Below the pieces are notes generated by a model that saw nothing but the letters and a program-made list of their open reading frames with translations, ran no database searches and was not told the origin of the DNA. A program made the position numbers and the translations under genes. Shown piece by piece: positions 34,216 to 43,600 of a stretch of 64,000 nucleotides of DNA. The stretch spans positions 6,978,386 through 7,042,385 of the forward strand of contig NC_087063.1 in the NCBI RefSeq assembly GCF_963678635.1, read 5' to 3'. The DNA comes from Symsagittifera roscoffensis. Lineage: Eukaryota > Xenacoelomorpha > Acoela > Convolutidae. Each line of letters starts with the position of its first letter. Positions within the stretch are counted from its first letter, which is position 1.

Positions 34216-35103
34216 TCAATTGCTAAATTTTTGAAATTTCAAAGTCAGAACAACTTTTCCCCCTCTAGCGAAAGGAACAAGTCCTCCAGTTTCTGTGCGC
34301 AAGTTCACAGAAATATTGGAAATATCATTGACCAAAAGTTTTTTAAAATCCAAATTACTAAACACTTTACGATGATTCGGTTCAATTGTACATGCGTAAC
34401 CGTTTTTCACTCGACGATTTGTATCAATGACTCGTAAAAGGGGTGCTTTTGTGTCTCCGACTATTTGATAATGAATTATGTCCAGATAAAAAAACATAAG
34501 CTGAGTACCAGCGCATACATCAACGGGATAGTCAGCAATAAGATCTTGGGTAGAGAATGTGCTATGTTTCGTGCTTCCTTGTTTGTAACCTATATGATAA
34601 CCAGTTCCATCTCTGACGCCTTTGAATCCAAGTAGACTAGGAATTTGCTGGCTTGAAAAAGTTATACCTTCCCAATAACGCAGCCATAAGGAGAGATGTT
34701 TGGTTATTGGATCTATTACGTAATCCAATTTCTCTAATTCTGTCTTTGGACGAATCTCGTCCAGTATTTGATCAATGCTCGTATATTCTCCTTTTGTTAT
34801 TTTTGCTATTTCTCCAAGGTAAGGTCTGGAGATCTTGTCTTTCTCAACTTTCATGCTTGCTATAACCCAATCTTTTTTGTAGTACACAATGTTGTTGTCA
34901 GTTACGTTGTTTATCTGAGTAGCGAAGGTAATTTCTGCTACTCTCCATTCACCTTGCAAATTTATTTCTTCACTCAGGAGATTTTTGAAGTTAGCCAGAG
35001 TGTTATCTTTAAAAACGTTCATTGATGCAGATGAAACTAGGGTAATTGTGAAGGAAGGGGGAACATTATGGGTGAAAAGGCTGTTGGAAGTGCCCTCAGT
35101 CAT
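34216..35103 (-). CDS. Minor capsid protein / penton (single jelly-roll)
   Basis: 295 codons from ATG. The N-terminal FTITLVSSASMNVFKDNTLA followed by NFKNLLSEEINLQGEWRVAE is the hallmark opening of Polinton penton proteins ('LxSxxSxxxFPxNTxxxFxxxLxxxIxLxGxWEV'). The C-terminal half contains the cysteine/aromatic strand region (LMFFYLDIIHYQIVGDTKAP) and DISNISVNLRTETGGLVPF, also typical. It forms the vertex capsomers. Its start overlaps the integrase stop by 8 bases, consistent with a compact viral gene block. There are no breaks. Confidence 0.9.
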   Translation of the reverse strand: MTEGTSNSLFTHNVPPSFTITLVSSASMNVFKDNTLANFKNLLSEEINLQGEWRVAEITFATQINNVTDNNIVYYKKDWVIASMKVEKDKISRPYLGEIAKITKGEYTSIDQILDEIRPKTELEKLDYVIDPITKHLSLWLRYWEGITFSSQQIPSLLGFKGVRDGTGYHIGYKQGSTKHSTFSTQDLIADYPVDVCAGTQLMFFYLDIIHYQIVGDTKAPLLRVIDTNRRVKNGYACTIEPNHRKVFSNLDFKKLLVNDISNISVNLRTETGGLVPFARGGKVVLTLKFQKFSN

Positions 35104-36316
35104 GATTGTCCTTCTCCAGAACGCGAATTAGTTCAGACTCGTAACATTTTCCCTCAATCGGTTCTCTGTTAGAATCAATCAAATTGTATGTTGGGGGATT
35201 TCGTGTTGGTATGTCAAAAACTTCAAACACTTCATCGGTGAACGATTGTTTGTAACCCTTGCGAAAACGTATGTCTACTTTGGCAAGTCTAACATAATCA
35301 CCAACATAAAGCTTTGGACGTCGAACTAATTTCAAAGACTGTTCTGCTCTTAATAAAATCAGGCGAGGAACATCTTTTTTAGTTACTTTATTTGGTGCAA
35401 GATTTGTGACACAACTTGTTCTCGAATTAATTGCATTGACAAAATCTTGCAATTTGTCAGTGTATGAGTAAGTCCATTTAACCTCCAAGTACTTATAAAT
35501 AAGATTTTTCAAGGAACGGATATTTCTCTCAGCGAATGCGGACTTTTTCTCGCTCTCTGTGCTATATGTGTTTATGCCTTTCTTTTTACATCATGCTTCG
35601 AAGGACCCTTTGAACTCTGTGCCCTTGTCCACCCATACTTTTTCCGGTTGTTTTGTCGTTATCATTAGTTTGAACGCTTCTGCTGTTGTTGTAGCATACT
35701 TTGATTTCAAGGGTTGCACTCTGAGATAGCGGGACATGCAGTCAACTGCAACAAGCAGATACTTAACATCATGGTTGTACTGGGCAAGTTTATCAACAAA
35801 GGCCAGATCTAATGACCAGATTTCGTCGATATCGTAAACTATGACCTTGAGTCGCGGCGTTTTTCGGGTCACAGTTCGATATTTTGTGTAAGAAGGTTCA
35901 GTATGAAGGAAATGTTTAACTTTCTTTCGCGACAAATTGCTTGCTTTTATCAAGTTGTTCACACTACCAAATAACGCGGAACATTTGTCACTGTATTTAG
36001 TTTTCAACAATTTTTCTTCAATCTTGGTAATTTTCCCATTGTTTTGTTTGCGCCTTCGTCTTTTCTGACGTTGGAGAATCTGAATCGTTATGGGGCGTTC
36101 CGTATGAGTCAGAGCCTTCTTCTGACTCTTTTTCACGTTTTTGGTTTCGGGATTTTCTATTACCGCTGAGACTTTTTCGTTTGTGTTTTTTACTTCTCTT
36201 AATGTTTGCACTACTTTTTTCCTGCCAAGTGGGCGATGTTGAGCGGGTTCTTGAGGGTCCGGGTTCTCGTTTCTCTTGAGCGTTAAAAGACGCTGACTGA
36301 ACCGCGTGTTTGGCAT
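35096..36316 (-). pseudogene. Retroviral-type DDE integrase with one in-frame stop
   Basis: The ATG at 36316 opens a basic N-terminal region that overlaps the preceding gene in another frame. A zinc-less Polinton N-terminal domain (IEEKLLKTKYSDKCSALFGS) is followed by the core: IWSLDLAFVDK with the first Asp, YLLVAVDCMSRYLRVQPLK, and KVWVDKGTEFKGSF with the second Asp. An in-frame TGA lies at 35592-35594. Directly after it the frame continues with INTYSTESEKKSAFAERNIR, carrying the catalytic Glu, then the C-terminal SH3/chromodomain-like part (YVGDYVRLAKVDIRFRKGY) to the stop at 35096. Only this one change breaks the gene. It would insert the element into the host genome. Confidence 0.9.
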
Positions 36317-36875
36317 TTCGATTTTTTACCAGGTTTTCATTCAAGTTGAGAGCAGTTAAACTGTTAATGAGCGCCGGATTGTGTAATTTTTTTGTTGTTT
36401 GTTGTTTGTCGTATAAAAAAACTGCAGCTTTAAGTCCTGTTGGTACTTTATCTACATATATCACCTCATTGTCACGGTTTATGGTTACTCTTTCTGAATT
36501 TTCTATGATTTCAAGTACGGTTTTTGCTCTAACAAAATTTTTGTCTTCTAAAACTTGTAACTGTCCTAAAATGCTTTCGGTCTGTCTATTGTGTTTCTCT
36601 TCTAGTATTTCGTCTTTAACACGTTCGACCGGTACTTCTTCATCGTCCGTTAACAGTTTAAGCGGTTCTTGTTGGGGCTCAACATTATCCGTAAATGTTT
36701 CCTTCGTTGCAGTAGTCTTACTAGTTTGTGGAGGTAATTGGGGTCTAAGCCGGTTAAGATAGGACAGTTGAGCATTTTTATGTTTAATATTATTATCATG
36801 AAGAACACGTGCAGCATGTGGCTGCTCTTTAACATATAAGTGTTTCGGAATTAGAATGAATTCTTCAGCAGTCAT
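36018..36875 (-). CDS. Conserved Polinton accessory protein
   Basis: The ATG at 36875 gives MTAEEFILIPKHLYVKEQ, the usual 'xxxILIPxxxY' opening of a conserved but functionally unassigned Polinton protein. The centre holds VLEIIENSERVTINRDNEVI and PTGLKAAVFLYD, matching the family's 'I.wd..g.i..g..i.GSni.dLl' region. The C-terminal third is a basic, Ser-rich tail (RSKKHKRKS, NRKSRNQKREKE), probably nuclear or nucleic-acid binding. Its 3' 299 bases overlap the integrase 5' end in a different frame. Its role is unknown; a virion or core-associated role is suggested only by gene order. Confidence 0.65.
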   Translation of the reverse strand: MTAEEFILIPKHLYVKEQPHAARVLHDNNIKHKNAQLSYLNRLRPQLPPQTSKTTATKETFTDNVEPQQEPLKLLTDDEEVPVERVKDEILEEKHNRQTESILGQLQVLEDKNFVRAKTVLEIIENSERVTINRDNEVIYVDKVPTGLKAAVFLYDKQQTTKKLHNPALINSLTALNLNENLVKNRNAKHAVQSASFNAQEKREPGPSRTRSTSPTWQEKSSANIKRSKKHKRKSLSGNRKSRNQKREKESEEGSDSYGTPHNDSDSPTSEKTKAQTKQWENYQD

Positions 36876-36877
36876 CC

Positions 36878-37183
36878 TTAAGTTGTGAGGTACTTGTAAC
36901 AAAAATAAAGTATTTGTCGAACTAAATGGAAGCCTTCTTTACTCAAAATAATTGCAAGTTTTTTGACAACACTGGTTTTTGGAGTTATTAAGTATTTGTA
37001 TGCTGTCTCGAATATTTCGATGTTTGCGATTTTAACGGGTACGTTTCCATTGACTACATTGAGCAAACATTCACAAATAAGTGTTATGATCTCACGATTT
37101 GAAGTTTTTCTAATTAATCTTCTTAGCTGGTCAGGTTTCAGTTGTACCATATGCCGCAGAATAGATAAGTTTTTCTTTTTCAA
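36878..37183 (-). CDS. Conserved small helical Polinton protein
   Basis: The first ATG is 37150 (MVQLKPDQLRRLIRKTSN); the frame is open further upstream without an ATG. The motif ICECLLNVVNGNVPV followed by a Lys-rich helix matches a recurrent Polinton-associated protein ('C(E)xxxNxLxGNVPLxxxxxxxLxxYxxxL') that normally sits beside the ATPase and capsid genes. Function unknown to me. It ends about 3 bp before the next gene. The usual C-terminal 'GGFLxxLLxP' is replaced by KEGFHLVRQILYFC. Confidence 0.55.
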   Translation of the reverse strand: MKKKNLSILRHMVQLKPDQLRRLIRKTSNREIITLICECLLNVVNGNVPVKIANIEIFETAYKYLITPKTSVVKKLAIILSKEGFHLVRQILYFCYKYLTT

Positions 37184-37264
37184 TTGTGATTGGAGAAGTT
37201 TCTGCTTCAGATAAGGGTAAATAAAAAACTGTTGGCCCAGGTGGTGTGATATTTGAACAATATC

Positions 37265-37894
37265 TCAAACGATCTGATCCAAGTCGATTAGAAGATGTCC
37301 AAAAGAGTCTCTGGTAGCTAATTCGTAACAGTCTCTCAAAAATTTTGATACATTCAATTGTCTTCCTAAAAGATCTAGTTGCTGAACGTCGCGAGGCGAT
37401 TTGAACAGAATGATGTGTGAAGTGTTCAAATCAATCGTACGCGACCATCGACTTTGTTGAAACAAGTTATGCTTAACATATATTACATCTATCCCTCTAT
37501 GTCTACCCACTGTCGCTAACCTAACAAATTCCTTGTCATTATAGATGTCTTTACATGAATCATCGAAAACTAGAACAACATTTTCTAATTTTCTCACAGA
37601 TTCGAATCCGTCGAATTTCATGAACTCCACATTCACTTCGCGAGAAGACACTTTTTCTGAGAATGCAGGTTGCATTTCTTTGTAAAGATATAGAACGGTT
37701 CTAAATTTAGGGTAAAAAGTATTTCCCATCAGAAGTTTCAAAATTAACTCAGTTTTCCCGGATCCTGAAGGTCCCACTATCGCCATAAAAATTCTTGTCG
37801 AAGTATCAATCACTTTATTCATATTCTTGGGTTTGGTAGTACGTAACCAACCAAGCCTGATAAAATCGAGATTCAAACTGACGTTTCTTCGCAA
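37265..37894 (-). CDS. Genome-packaging ATPase (FtsK/HerA type)
   Basis: Walker A is GPSGSGKT (about residue 40) and Walker B is VVLVFDDS. A sensor-like TSHIILFKSPRD and a GLLIDLDQ-like C-terminus (FGHLLIDLDQIV) are those of Polinton and adenovirus-type packaging ATPases, which pump the genome into preformed capsids. The frame opens at 37894 with a non-ATG codon inside the preceding gene; the first ATG is 37822, giving 185 residues. Family members are usually 200-250 residues, so an earlier non-ATG or spliced start is plausible. No disruptions. Confidence 0.9.
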   Translation of the reverse strand: MRRNVSLNLDFIRLGWLRTTKPKNMNKVIDTSTRIFMAIVGPSGSGKTELILKLLMGNTFYPKFRTVLYLYKEMQPAFSEKVSSREVNVEFMKFDGFESVRKLENVVLVFDDSCKDIYNDKEFVRLATVGRHRGIDVIYVKHNLFQQSRWSRTIDLNTSHIILFKSPRDVQQLDLLGRQLNVSKFLRDCYELATRDSFGHLLIDLDQIV

Positions 37895-38103
37895 CTTAAT
37901 TTAGTGAAAGAAAGTTTGAGAATGCAGAAAGTTAGTAAAATTAGAATTACTACCATTTGCGCAACAAAAACTACTTCAGACCTTGGCAAAGTTACATTGT
38001 TGCAAAACTTCCATGATTTTTTTTCACTGTTTGTCTCGTTATAAATAAACTCTGTTACTATTGTTGCGTCAGGTTCATCTACTACTGTTGTTGCTTCTGA
38101 CAT
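37873..38103 (-). CDS. Small single-pass membrane protein
   Basis: 76 codons from ATG. The N-terminal half is acidic and Thr-rich with N-X-S/T sites (NETNSE, NNVT), followed by a membrane segment, VFVAQMVVILILLTFCILKL, and a short C-terminal tail. It overlaps the ATPase frame by 22 bases. Small membrane proteins are common in Polinton and adintovirus virion gene blocks, but I cannot assign a family. Confidence 0.55.
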   Translation of the reverse strand: MSEATTVVDEPDATIVTEFIYNETNSEKKSWKFCNNVTLPRSEVVFVAQMVVILILLTFCILKLSFTKLSCEETSV

Positions 38104-38175
38104 TTGAGAAACTATTTATTCTACAGACTGCGTTAGACGTTTTCTCTCTTTGAATGAAGCTTGTAAAAAATTGAG

Positions 38176-38472
38176 TTAGTTTTGAGAACAGTAAAAAATT
38201 TCATAACGTGTGAAATGTCTATCATTTATGTCATGCATTTGTAGAACAAAGTTTGCTGAGATATTTGCAGTTTTTTTGTAGTACAGTAATTTCTTCACAG
38301 TATCCTCTTTCACAATCGTCTTAATCTCATCTGGCAATTCACTGCTGTTTAGATCCATCTGAATTCCTGGCTGACGTTTGGGTACTAAGACTAGTTCGGG
38401 AAGATATACTCCTCGCTTGCTGGCTAACATTTCTGATAAACTTGAATCTCTGGAAGTATACAAATTGATCAA
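38176..38472 (-). CDS. Unknown small protein overlapping the PC4-like gene
   Basis: The frame is open from 38472 without an ATG; the first ATG is 38430 (MLASKRGVYLPELVLVPKRQ). A compact middle, PELVLVPKRQPGIQMDL, then SSELPDEIKTIVKED, looks genuinely coding. It overlaps the 3' end of the PC4-like frame by about 90-130 bases. It may be a separate gene or the proper C-terminus of that gene after a frameshift. No family recognised. Confidence 0.4.
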   Translation of the reverse strand: MINLYTSRDSSLSEMLASKRGVYLPELVLVPKRQPGIQMDLNSSELPDEIKTIVKEDTVKKLLYYKKTANISANFVLQMHDINDRHFTRYEIFYCSQN

Positions 38473-38680
38473 TAACTGGAAAAAACTTCTTCAACGCAGA
38501 CAACTCTTCTTCGGAAATTATTATTTGCTCCTTCCTCTGAACAATTTGGCCACTGCAATCAATACGCTCTATTCTCGTTAATGAAATTTTAATATCACCC
38601 TCTGGAGTCATCCACGCACAAAGCATTGAAATTGGTGATAGGTATGTCTCCACTTTCGCTGATCTCTCGCTGTTGTTCAT
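38339..38680 (-). CDS. PC4-like ssDNA-binding protein (Polinton body)
   Basis: 113 codons from ATG. Residues 15-75 (PISMLCAWMTPEGDIKISLT then RIERIDCSGQIVQRKEQIII and SEEELSALKKFFPVIDQF) fit the PC4/p15 fold: beta strands, 'xxKKGISLxxxxxxxLKxxxPxID'. Such proteins bind single-stranded DNA and assist replication or transcription. The last 35 residues are Ser/Arg/Gln-rich and may be out-of-frame sequence, since the other frame is more conserved-looking there. It overlaps the upstream gene start. Confidence 0.55.
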   Translation of the reverse strand: MNNSERSAKVETYLSPISMLCAWMTPEGDIKISLTRIERIDCSGQIVQRKEQIIISEEELSALKKFFPVIDQFVYFQRFKFIRNVSQQARSISSRTSLSTQTSARNSDGSKQQ

Positions 38681-39164
38681 TTTTCAACCAATCATAAAAA
38701 ACCTCGGTTTTATTCAGGGCACAATGATTCCTGGAGTTGTAGTGTGGAATATGTTCATTGCAACTTGGATAATTTTTAAAATATAAGTTTTCAACCCGAG
38801 GACAGCCCAAATCATCTAGGTTTTCAATCTTTCGGTCCAAGTACTTGGCCAAAAATTCGGTCTTTTCTTTTCCTTTAGCGTAAGAAACGGCACCGGGATT
38901 TCTCAACACGAAACTCTGAAGTATTTGATTCAAGTTTATGTAAAGGTAATCACCGTTTTCCCAATGGAGACCGTGTAAATAATTTGTTAACCAGTTGTAA
39001 GTTTTTTGTTCAAGCTTTGGTAGTATATTGAAATTCACTGGAGGTAGGAAAATGAGTCGATCGCTGTAGTCTGAAGTTGTTATTGCTAATTCTTTAACCA
39101 CAAAGGCGTTTTTCTTGTAACGAAAGCCTTCCACGTCAAGCACAGCTGATCTCTCGCCTAGCAT
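38595..39164 (-). CDS. DEDDh-exonuclease/RNase H-fold-like protein
   Basis: 189 codons from ATG. VLDVEGFRYKKNAFVVKELA begins with an Asp-X-Glu like exonuclease motif I. The middle has LHGLHWENGDYLYINLNQIL. The C-terminal SRNHCALNKTEVFYDWLK occupies the place of the 'HxAxxDAxxxxxxL' motif III. I recall similar proteins in invertebrate mobile elements, but motif III lacks a clear Asp, so catalysis is doubtful. Its ATG overlaps the upstream stop by 7 bases. Confidence 0.45.
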   Translation of the reverse strand: MLGERSAVLDVEGFRYKKNAFVVKELAITTSDYSDRLIFLPPVNFNILPKLEQKTYNWLTNYLHGLHWENGDYLYINLNQILQSFVLRNPGAVSYAKGKEKTEFLAKYLDRKIENLDDLGCPRVENLYFKNYPSCNEHIPHYNSRNHCALNKTEVFYDWLKNEQQREISESGDIPITNFNALCVDDSRG

Positions 39165-39592
39165 TCTAGTAAATGATAAACTTCTGGTTTTTTCAACTTA
39201 ATGAAAAGGCAGAACGCTATTCCACTCAAATGTCCCAATAAGCTGTTGTTACAGTTCCAGGGCAACATGTAACAGTACGTGGGACCCTGTTGATAATATT
39301 CGTGTATAAATCCGGCCGCATCGTGCAAAATAGCGTGCAATCGTAAAATTTTGGAGTTTTTCAAGTATTTGTCCAAGAAAGAGTTATCAATACCAATCAA
39401 GCCACCATAAGGTCTCAACTTAATTAAAATGTCGTAGTTAAGGTTATCAGAACTAACAAAAAACAGAGAACATGCAGCTAGAAAATAGTTGCGTCGGTTA
39501 GAATTATCAGGATAAATTTGTTTCAAAGACGTATAAATTTCGTGAATTATTTTCAAATCAATAGGAGTTACTCTGCTTTTTTGCAATTTCAT
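39158..39592 (-). CDS. Unknown protein, Polinton 5' block
   Basis: 144 codons from ATG. Notable stretches are YGGLIGIDNSFLDKYL, ILRLHAILHDAAGFIHEYYQ, GPTYCYMLPW and LLGHLSGIAFCLFIKL; the last is hydrophobic enough to be a membrane or buried helix. The HDAAG motif is suggestive of a catalytic His-Asp, but I could not match a known enzyme. Compact spacing with neighbours supports it being a real gene. Confidence 0.5.
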   Translation of the reverse strand: MKLQKSRVTPIDLKIIHEIYTSLKQIYPDNSNRRNYFLAACSLFFVSSDNLNYDILIKLRPYGGLIGIDNSFLDKYLKNSKILRLHAILHDAAGFIHEYYQQGPTYCYMLPWNCNNSLLGHLSGIAFCLFIKLKKPEVYHLLEC

Positions 39593-39773
39593 TGTTTATT
39601 TTTTGCAACACCTCTCCAACCTGCTGAATTTCAAGCCAGTGGAAATAAAAGTCACCTTGCAAATACCATTTAGTCTCATTAAGATAACGGTGGTAAATAA
39701 TTAAATAAACCACCGGAAGTTTTTTGTATTTTGATAGCTTGTTGAATCATAGACGGATTTTTCTCTCCAAGTC

Positions 39774-40127
39774 TTAATCAACCCTTTTTGAGGTAAAATT
39801 AAACGAATAGTCGAATACGTTTTCATAATCAGCAAAATTCAAATCGCTCACAGTACCATACTGTTGTTTTGTAGAAATGCACCAAGAGATTTGTTGAAGC
39901 TCACTCAAATAAAATTGTTCTTTGAAAATTAACTCGTATTCTTTCTTTGAAATTTCCTTTGCCCTTTCGAGGAAGACGACGTAGCGTTCATTACTAAATT
40001 TGAAAAATGAGTTTTTTTCTGCGGTTGAAAACACTCTTAATTGTAAATGTTCATTATCAATATCTTCAGTACACCAAGTTCCCTCTAATTTCATTTTTCT
40101 TATTTTAAAAATTGACAAATTTATCAT
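39774..40127 (-). CDS. Unknown protein, rightmost gene of the Polinton block
   Basis: 117 codons from ATG. Hydrophilic, with evenly spread aromatic residues (KFSNERYVVFLERAKEI, FADYENVFDYSFNF) and no motif I recognise. The 180 bp between it and the next gene has no frame. It is the last leftward gene before the satellite, so the Polinton right terminus should lie between 40128 and 40641. Confidence 0.45.
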   Translation of the reverse strand: MINLSIFKIRKMKLEGTWCTEDIDNEHLQLRVFSTAEKNSFFKFSNERYVVFLERAKEISKKEYELIFKEQFYLSELQQISWCISTKQQYGTVSDLNFADYENVFDYSFNFTSKRVD

Positions 40128-40641
40128 TTGGTATATTTTGCCCAGAAACGGCCGCCGCCTTTTGAGAGTAATTTCAATTTACTGCCTTTTCACCATAAAA
40201 TTTAGGTCAAGTTAAGGAATTAGTTTACTGCTGCCAACAGTTAAGCTACGCTGCCAAATTGGCCGGCGCATTTTTATTATATACCATAAAAGTCAATTCC
40301 CCGTTCCTTAACAAATTTCAACTAGGTCGAAAGTTCATTTGCCCGAAACAAATATAACAATTAATTTGATTCATATAATTAACCAGGACCAATAATTAGG
40401 ACCCCAAAAATTAGAATTAGAAAGAATTTTGTATCGTGTCCCTTGTTGTTAAGCTAAACTTAGCAAGATCCTAAGTAGGGGGTCTTCTGCTTTTTGGGTG
40501 GAAAATTTCTTTCGTTTACAAAATCCTAGGATAGGGGTCCTCCAAAAAATTAAGGACCCCTTTCCTAGGATTTTGCTTTACGTGAGGACCCCCCCCCCCC
40601 CCCTTAGGAAGGACCCCACCCCTTAGGATCCGGGACACGAT
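40128..40641. other. Right flank of the Polinton: hairpin and poly-C tract
   Basis: No gene. A 21-base inverted repeat (40520-40540 against 40554-40574; aaaatcctaggataggggtc and its complement) has one internal mismatch. A run of about 18 C lies near 40590-40603. Several copies of aggaccccNNNN and its complement lie around it. No sequence here matches the 105-bp repeat at 28.3/31.9 kb, so a terminal inverted repeat of the Polinton was not found at this end. Confidence 0.5.
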
Positions 40642-43600
40642 ACAATACTACTCACGTGTCGACTCTGTCGACTCAAAAGTATCCTGATAAACACAAGTGT
40701 AGGCTCTGTCGAAAAGAATTGACCCTGATTGACTCATGTGTTGACTCTGTCGACTGCGATTGACCCTGATTGGCTTATAAGTCGACACTGTCTCCTGAAA
40801 TTGACGCAGATATGCTCAGCTTTCGACTCTGTCGAATGAAATCGACCCTGTTATGATCATGTGTCGACTCTGTCGACTCAAATGGACCCTGATAAACCCA
40901 TGTGTCGACTCTGTAGAAGAAAATTCACCCTGATCTGCTCATGTGTCGACACTGTCGAATGAAATTGACGCAGATATGCTCAGGTTTCGACTCTGTCGAG
41001 TAAAATTGACCCTGATATAATCACGTGTCGACTCTGTCGACTCAAAAGGATCCTGATAAACACATGTGTCGACTCTGTCGAAAAGAATTGACCCTGATTG
41101 GCTCATATGTCGACTCTGTCGACTGAAATCGACCCAGATATACTCAGGTTTGGACTCTGTGGAATGAAATTGACCCTGTTTGACTCATGTGTTGACTCTG
41201 TCGACTGCGATTGACCCTGATTGGCTCATAAGTCGACACTGTCGCCTGAAATCGATGCAGATTTGCTCATGTTTCGACTCTGTCGAATGAAATCGACCCT
41301 GATATGATCATGTGTCGACTCTGTCGACTCAAATTGACCCTTATAAACCCATGTGTCGACTCTGTAGAACAAGATTCACCCTGATCTGCTCATATGTCGA
41401 CACTGTCGAATGAAATCGACGCAAATATGCTCTGGTTTCGACTCTGTGTATTAAAATTGACCCTGATATGATCACGTGTCGACTCTGGTGACTCAAAAAG
41501 ATCCTGATGAACACATGTGTCGACTCTGTTGAAAAGAATTGACCATGTTCGGTTCATGTGTCGACTCTGTCGACTCTGATTGAGACTGGTATACCCATTT
41601 GTCGACTCTGTCGAAACGAATTGACTGTGATATGCTCATAAGTCGACACTAACCAGTGAAATTGACCCTGATATGAACATTTGACGACTCTGTTGACTAA
41701 AACCGACCCTTATACGCTCATGTGTCGACTCTGTCGACAAAAACCGACCCTGATATGCTCATGTGTTGACTCTGTCAAATTAAATTGACCCTAATTGGAT
41801 CATGTTTCTACTCTGTTGACTGTGATTGGCCCTGCTTGTCCCTGGTGTCGAAATTGTTGACTGCGTTTGATCATTATCTTTTCATGTGTCGTCTATGTCG
41901 AACTTGATCGACCCTGATTGGCTCCTGTGTCGACTCTGTCGACTGAAATCGACGCATATATGCTCAGGTTTCGACTCTGTCAAATGAATTTGACACTGAT
42001 TTCTGGACAAAAATAGAAATCTGACAGCTTTGGTAGTTGAAATTGAATATGAATAAATAACTGGCATAATTCTATTGTGTTTTTCAGATTTTTTCGCTTT
42101 TTTTCTCTTTCCGCTCTGATCTGCTCATATGTTGATACTGTCGAATGAAATAGACGCAGATATGCTCAGGTTTCGACTCTGTCGAATGAAATCGACCCTG
42201 AGATGATCATGTGTCGACTCTGTCGAATCAAATGGACCCTGATAAACCCATGTGTCGACTCTGTAGAACAAAATTCACCTTGATCTGCTCATGTGTCGAC
42301 ACTGTCAAATGAAATTGACGCCGATATGCTCAGGTCTCGACTCTGTCGAGTAAAATGGACCCTGATATAATCACATGTCGACTCATTCGACTCAAAAGGA
42401 TCCTGATAAACACATGTGTCGACTCTGTCGAAAAGAATTGACCCTGAATGGCTCATATGTCGACTCTGTCGACTGAAATTGAGCCAGATATGCTCATGTG
42501 TCGACACTGTCGAATGAAATCGACGCCGATATGCTCAGGTTTCGACTCTGTCGACTAAAATTGACCCTGATATAATCACATGTCGACTCTGTCGACTCAA
42601 AAGGATCTTGATAAGCACATGTGTCACCTCTGTCGAAAAGAATTGACCCTGATTGGCTCATATGTCGACTCTGTCGACTGAAATCGACCCAGATATACTC
42701 AAGTTTTATTTCTGTAGAACAAAATTCACCCTGATCTGCTCATATGTCGACACTGTCGAATGAAATCGACGCAGATATGCTCAGGTTTCGACTCTGTCGA
42801 CTCAAAAGGACCCTGATAAACCCATGTGTCGACTATGTCGAAAACAATTGACCCTGATTGGCTCATATGTCGACTCTGTCGACTGAAATTGACCCAGATA
42901 TGCTCATGTGTCGACACTGTCGAATGAAATTGACGCCGATATGCTCAGGTTTCGACTCTGTCGACTAAAATTGACCCTGATATAATCACATGTCCACTCT
43001 GTCGACTCAAAAGGATCCTGATAAACACTTGTGTCAACTCTGTCGATCAGAATTGACCCTGATTGGCTCATATGTCGACTCTGTCGACTAAAATCGACCC
43101 AGATATACTCAAGTTTTATTTATGTGGAATGAAATTGACCCTGTTTGACTCATGTGTTGACTCTGTGGACTGCGATTGACGCTGATTGGCTCATAAGTCG
43201 ACACTGTCGCCTGAAATCGATGCAGATTTGCTCATGTTTCGACTCTGTCGAATAAAATTGACCCTGATATGATCATGTGTCGACTCTGTCGACTCAAATG
43301 GACCCTAATACACCCATGTGTCGACTCTGTAGAACAAAATTCACCCTGATCTGCTCATATGTCGACACTGTCGAATGAAATCGACGCAGATATGCTCACG
43401 TTTCGACACTGTCGAATAAAATCGACCCGGATATGATCATGTGTCGACTCTGTCGACTCAAATGGACCCTGATAAACCCATGTGTCGACTATGTTGAAAA
43501 CAATTGACCCTGATTGGCTCATCCGTCGACTCTGTCGACTGAAATTGACCTAGATATGCTCATGTGTCGACACTGTCGAATGAAATCGACCCGGATATGA

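Noticed and set aside
39158-39592. Phospholipase A2 suggested by HDAAG and nearby Gly
   Set aside because: The calcium loop (YxGxG) and the Cys/His-Asp spacing of parvoviral or secreted PLA2 are not present.
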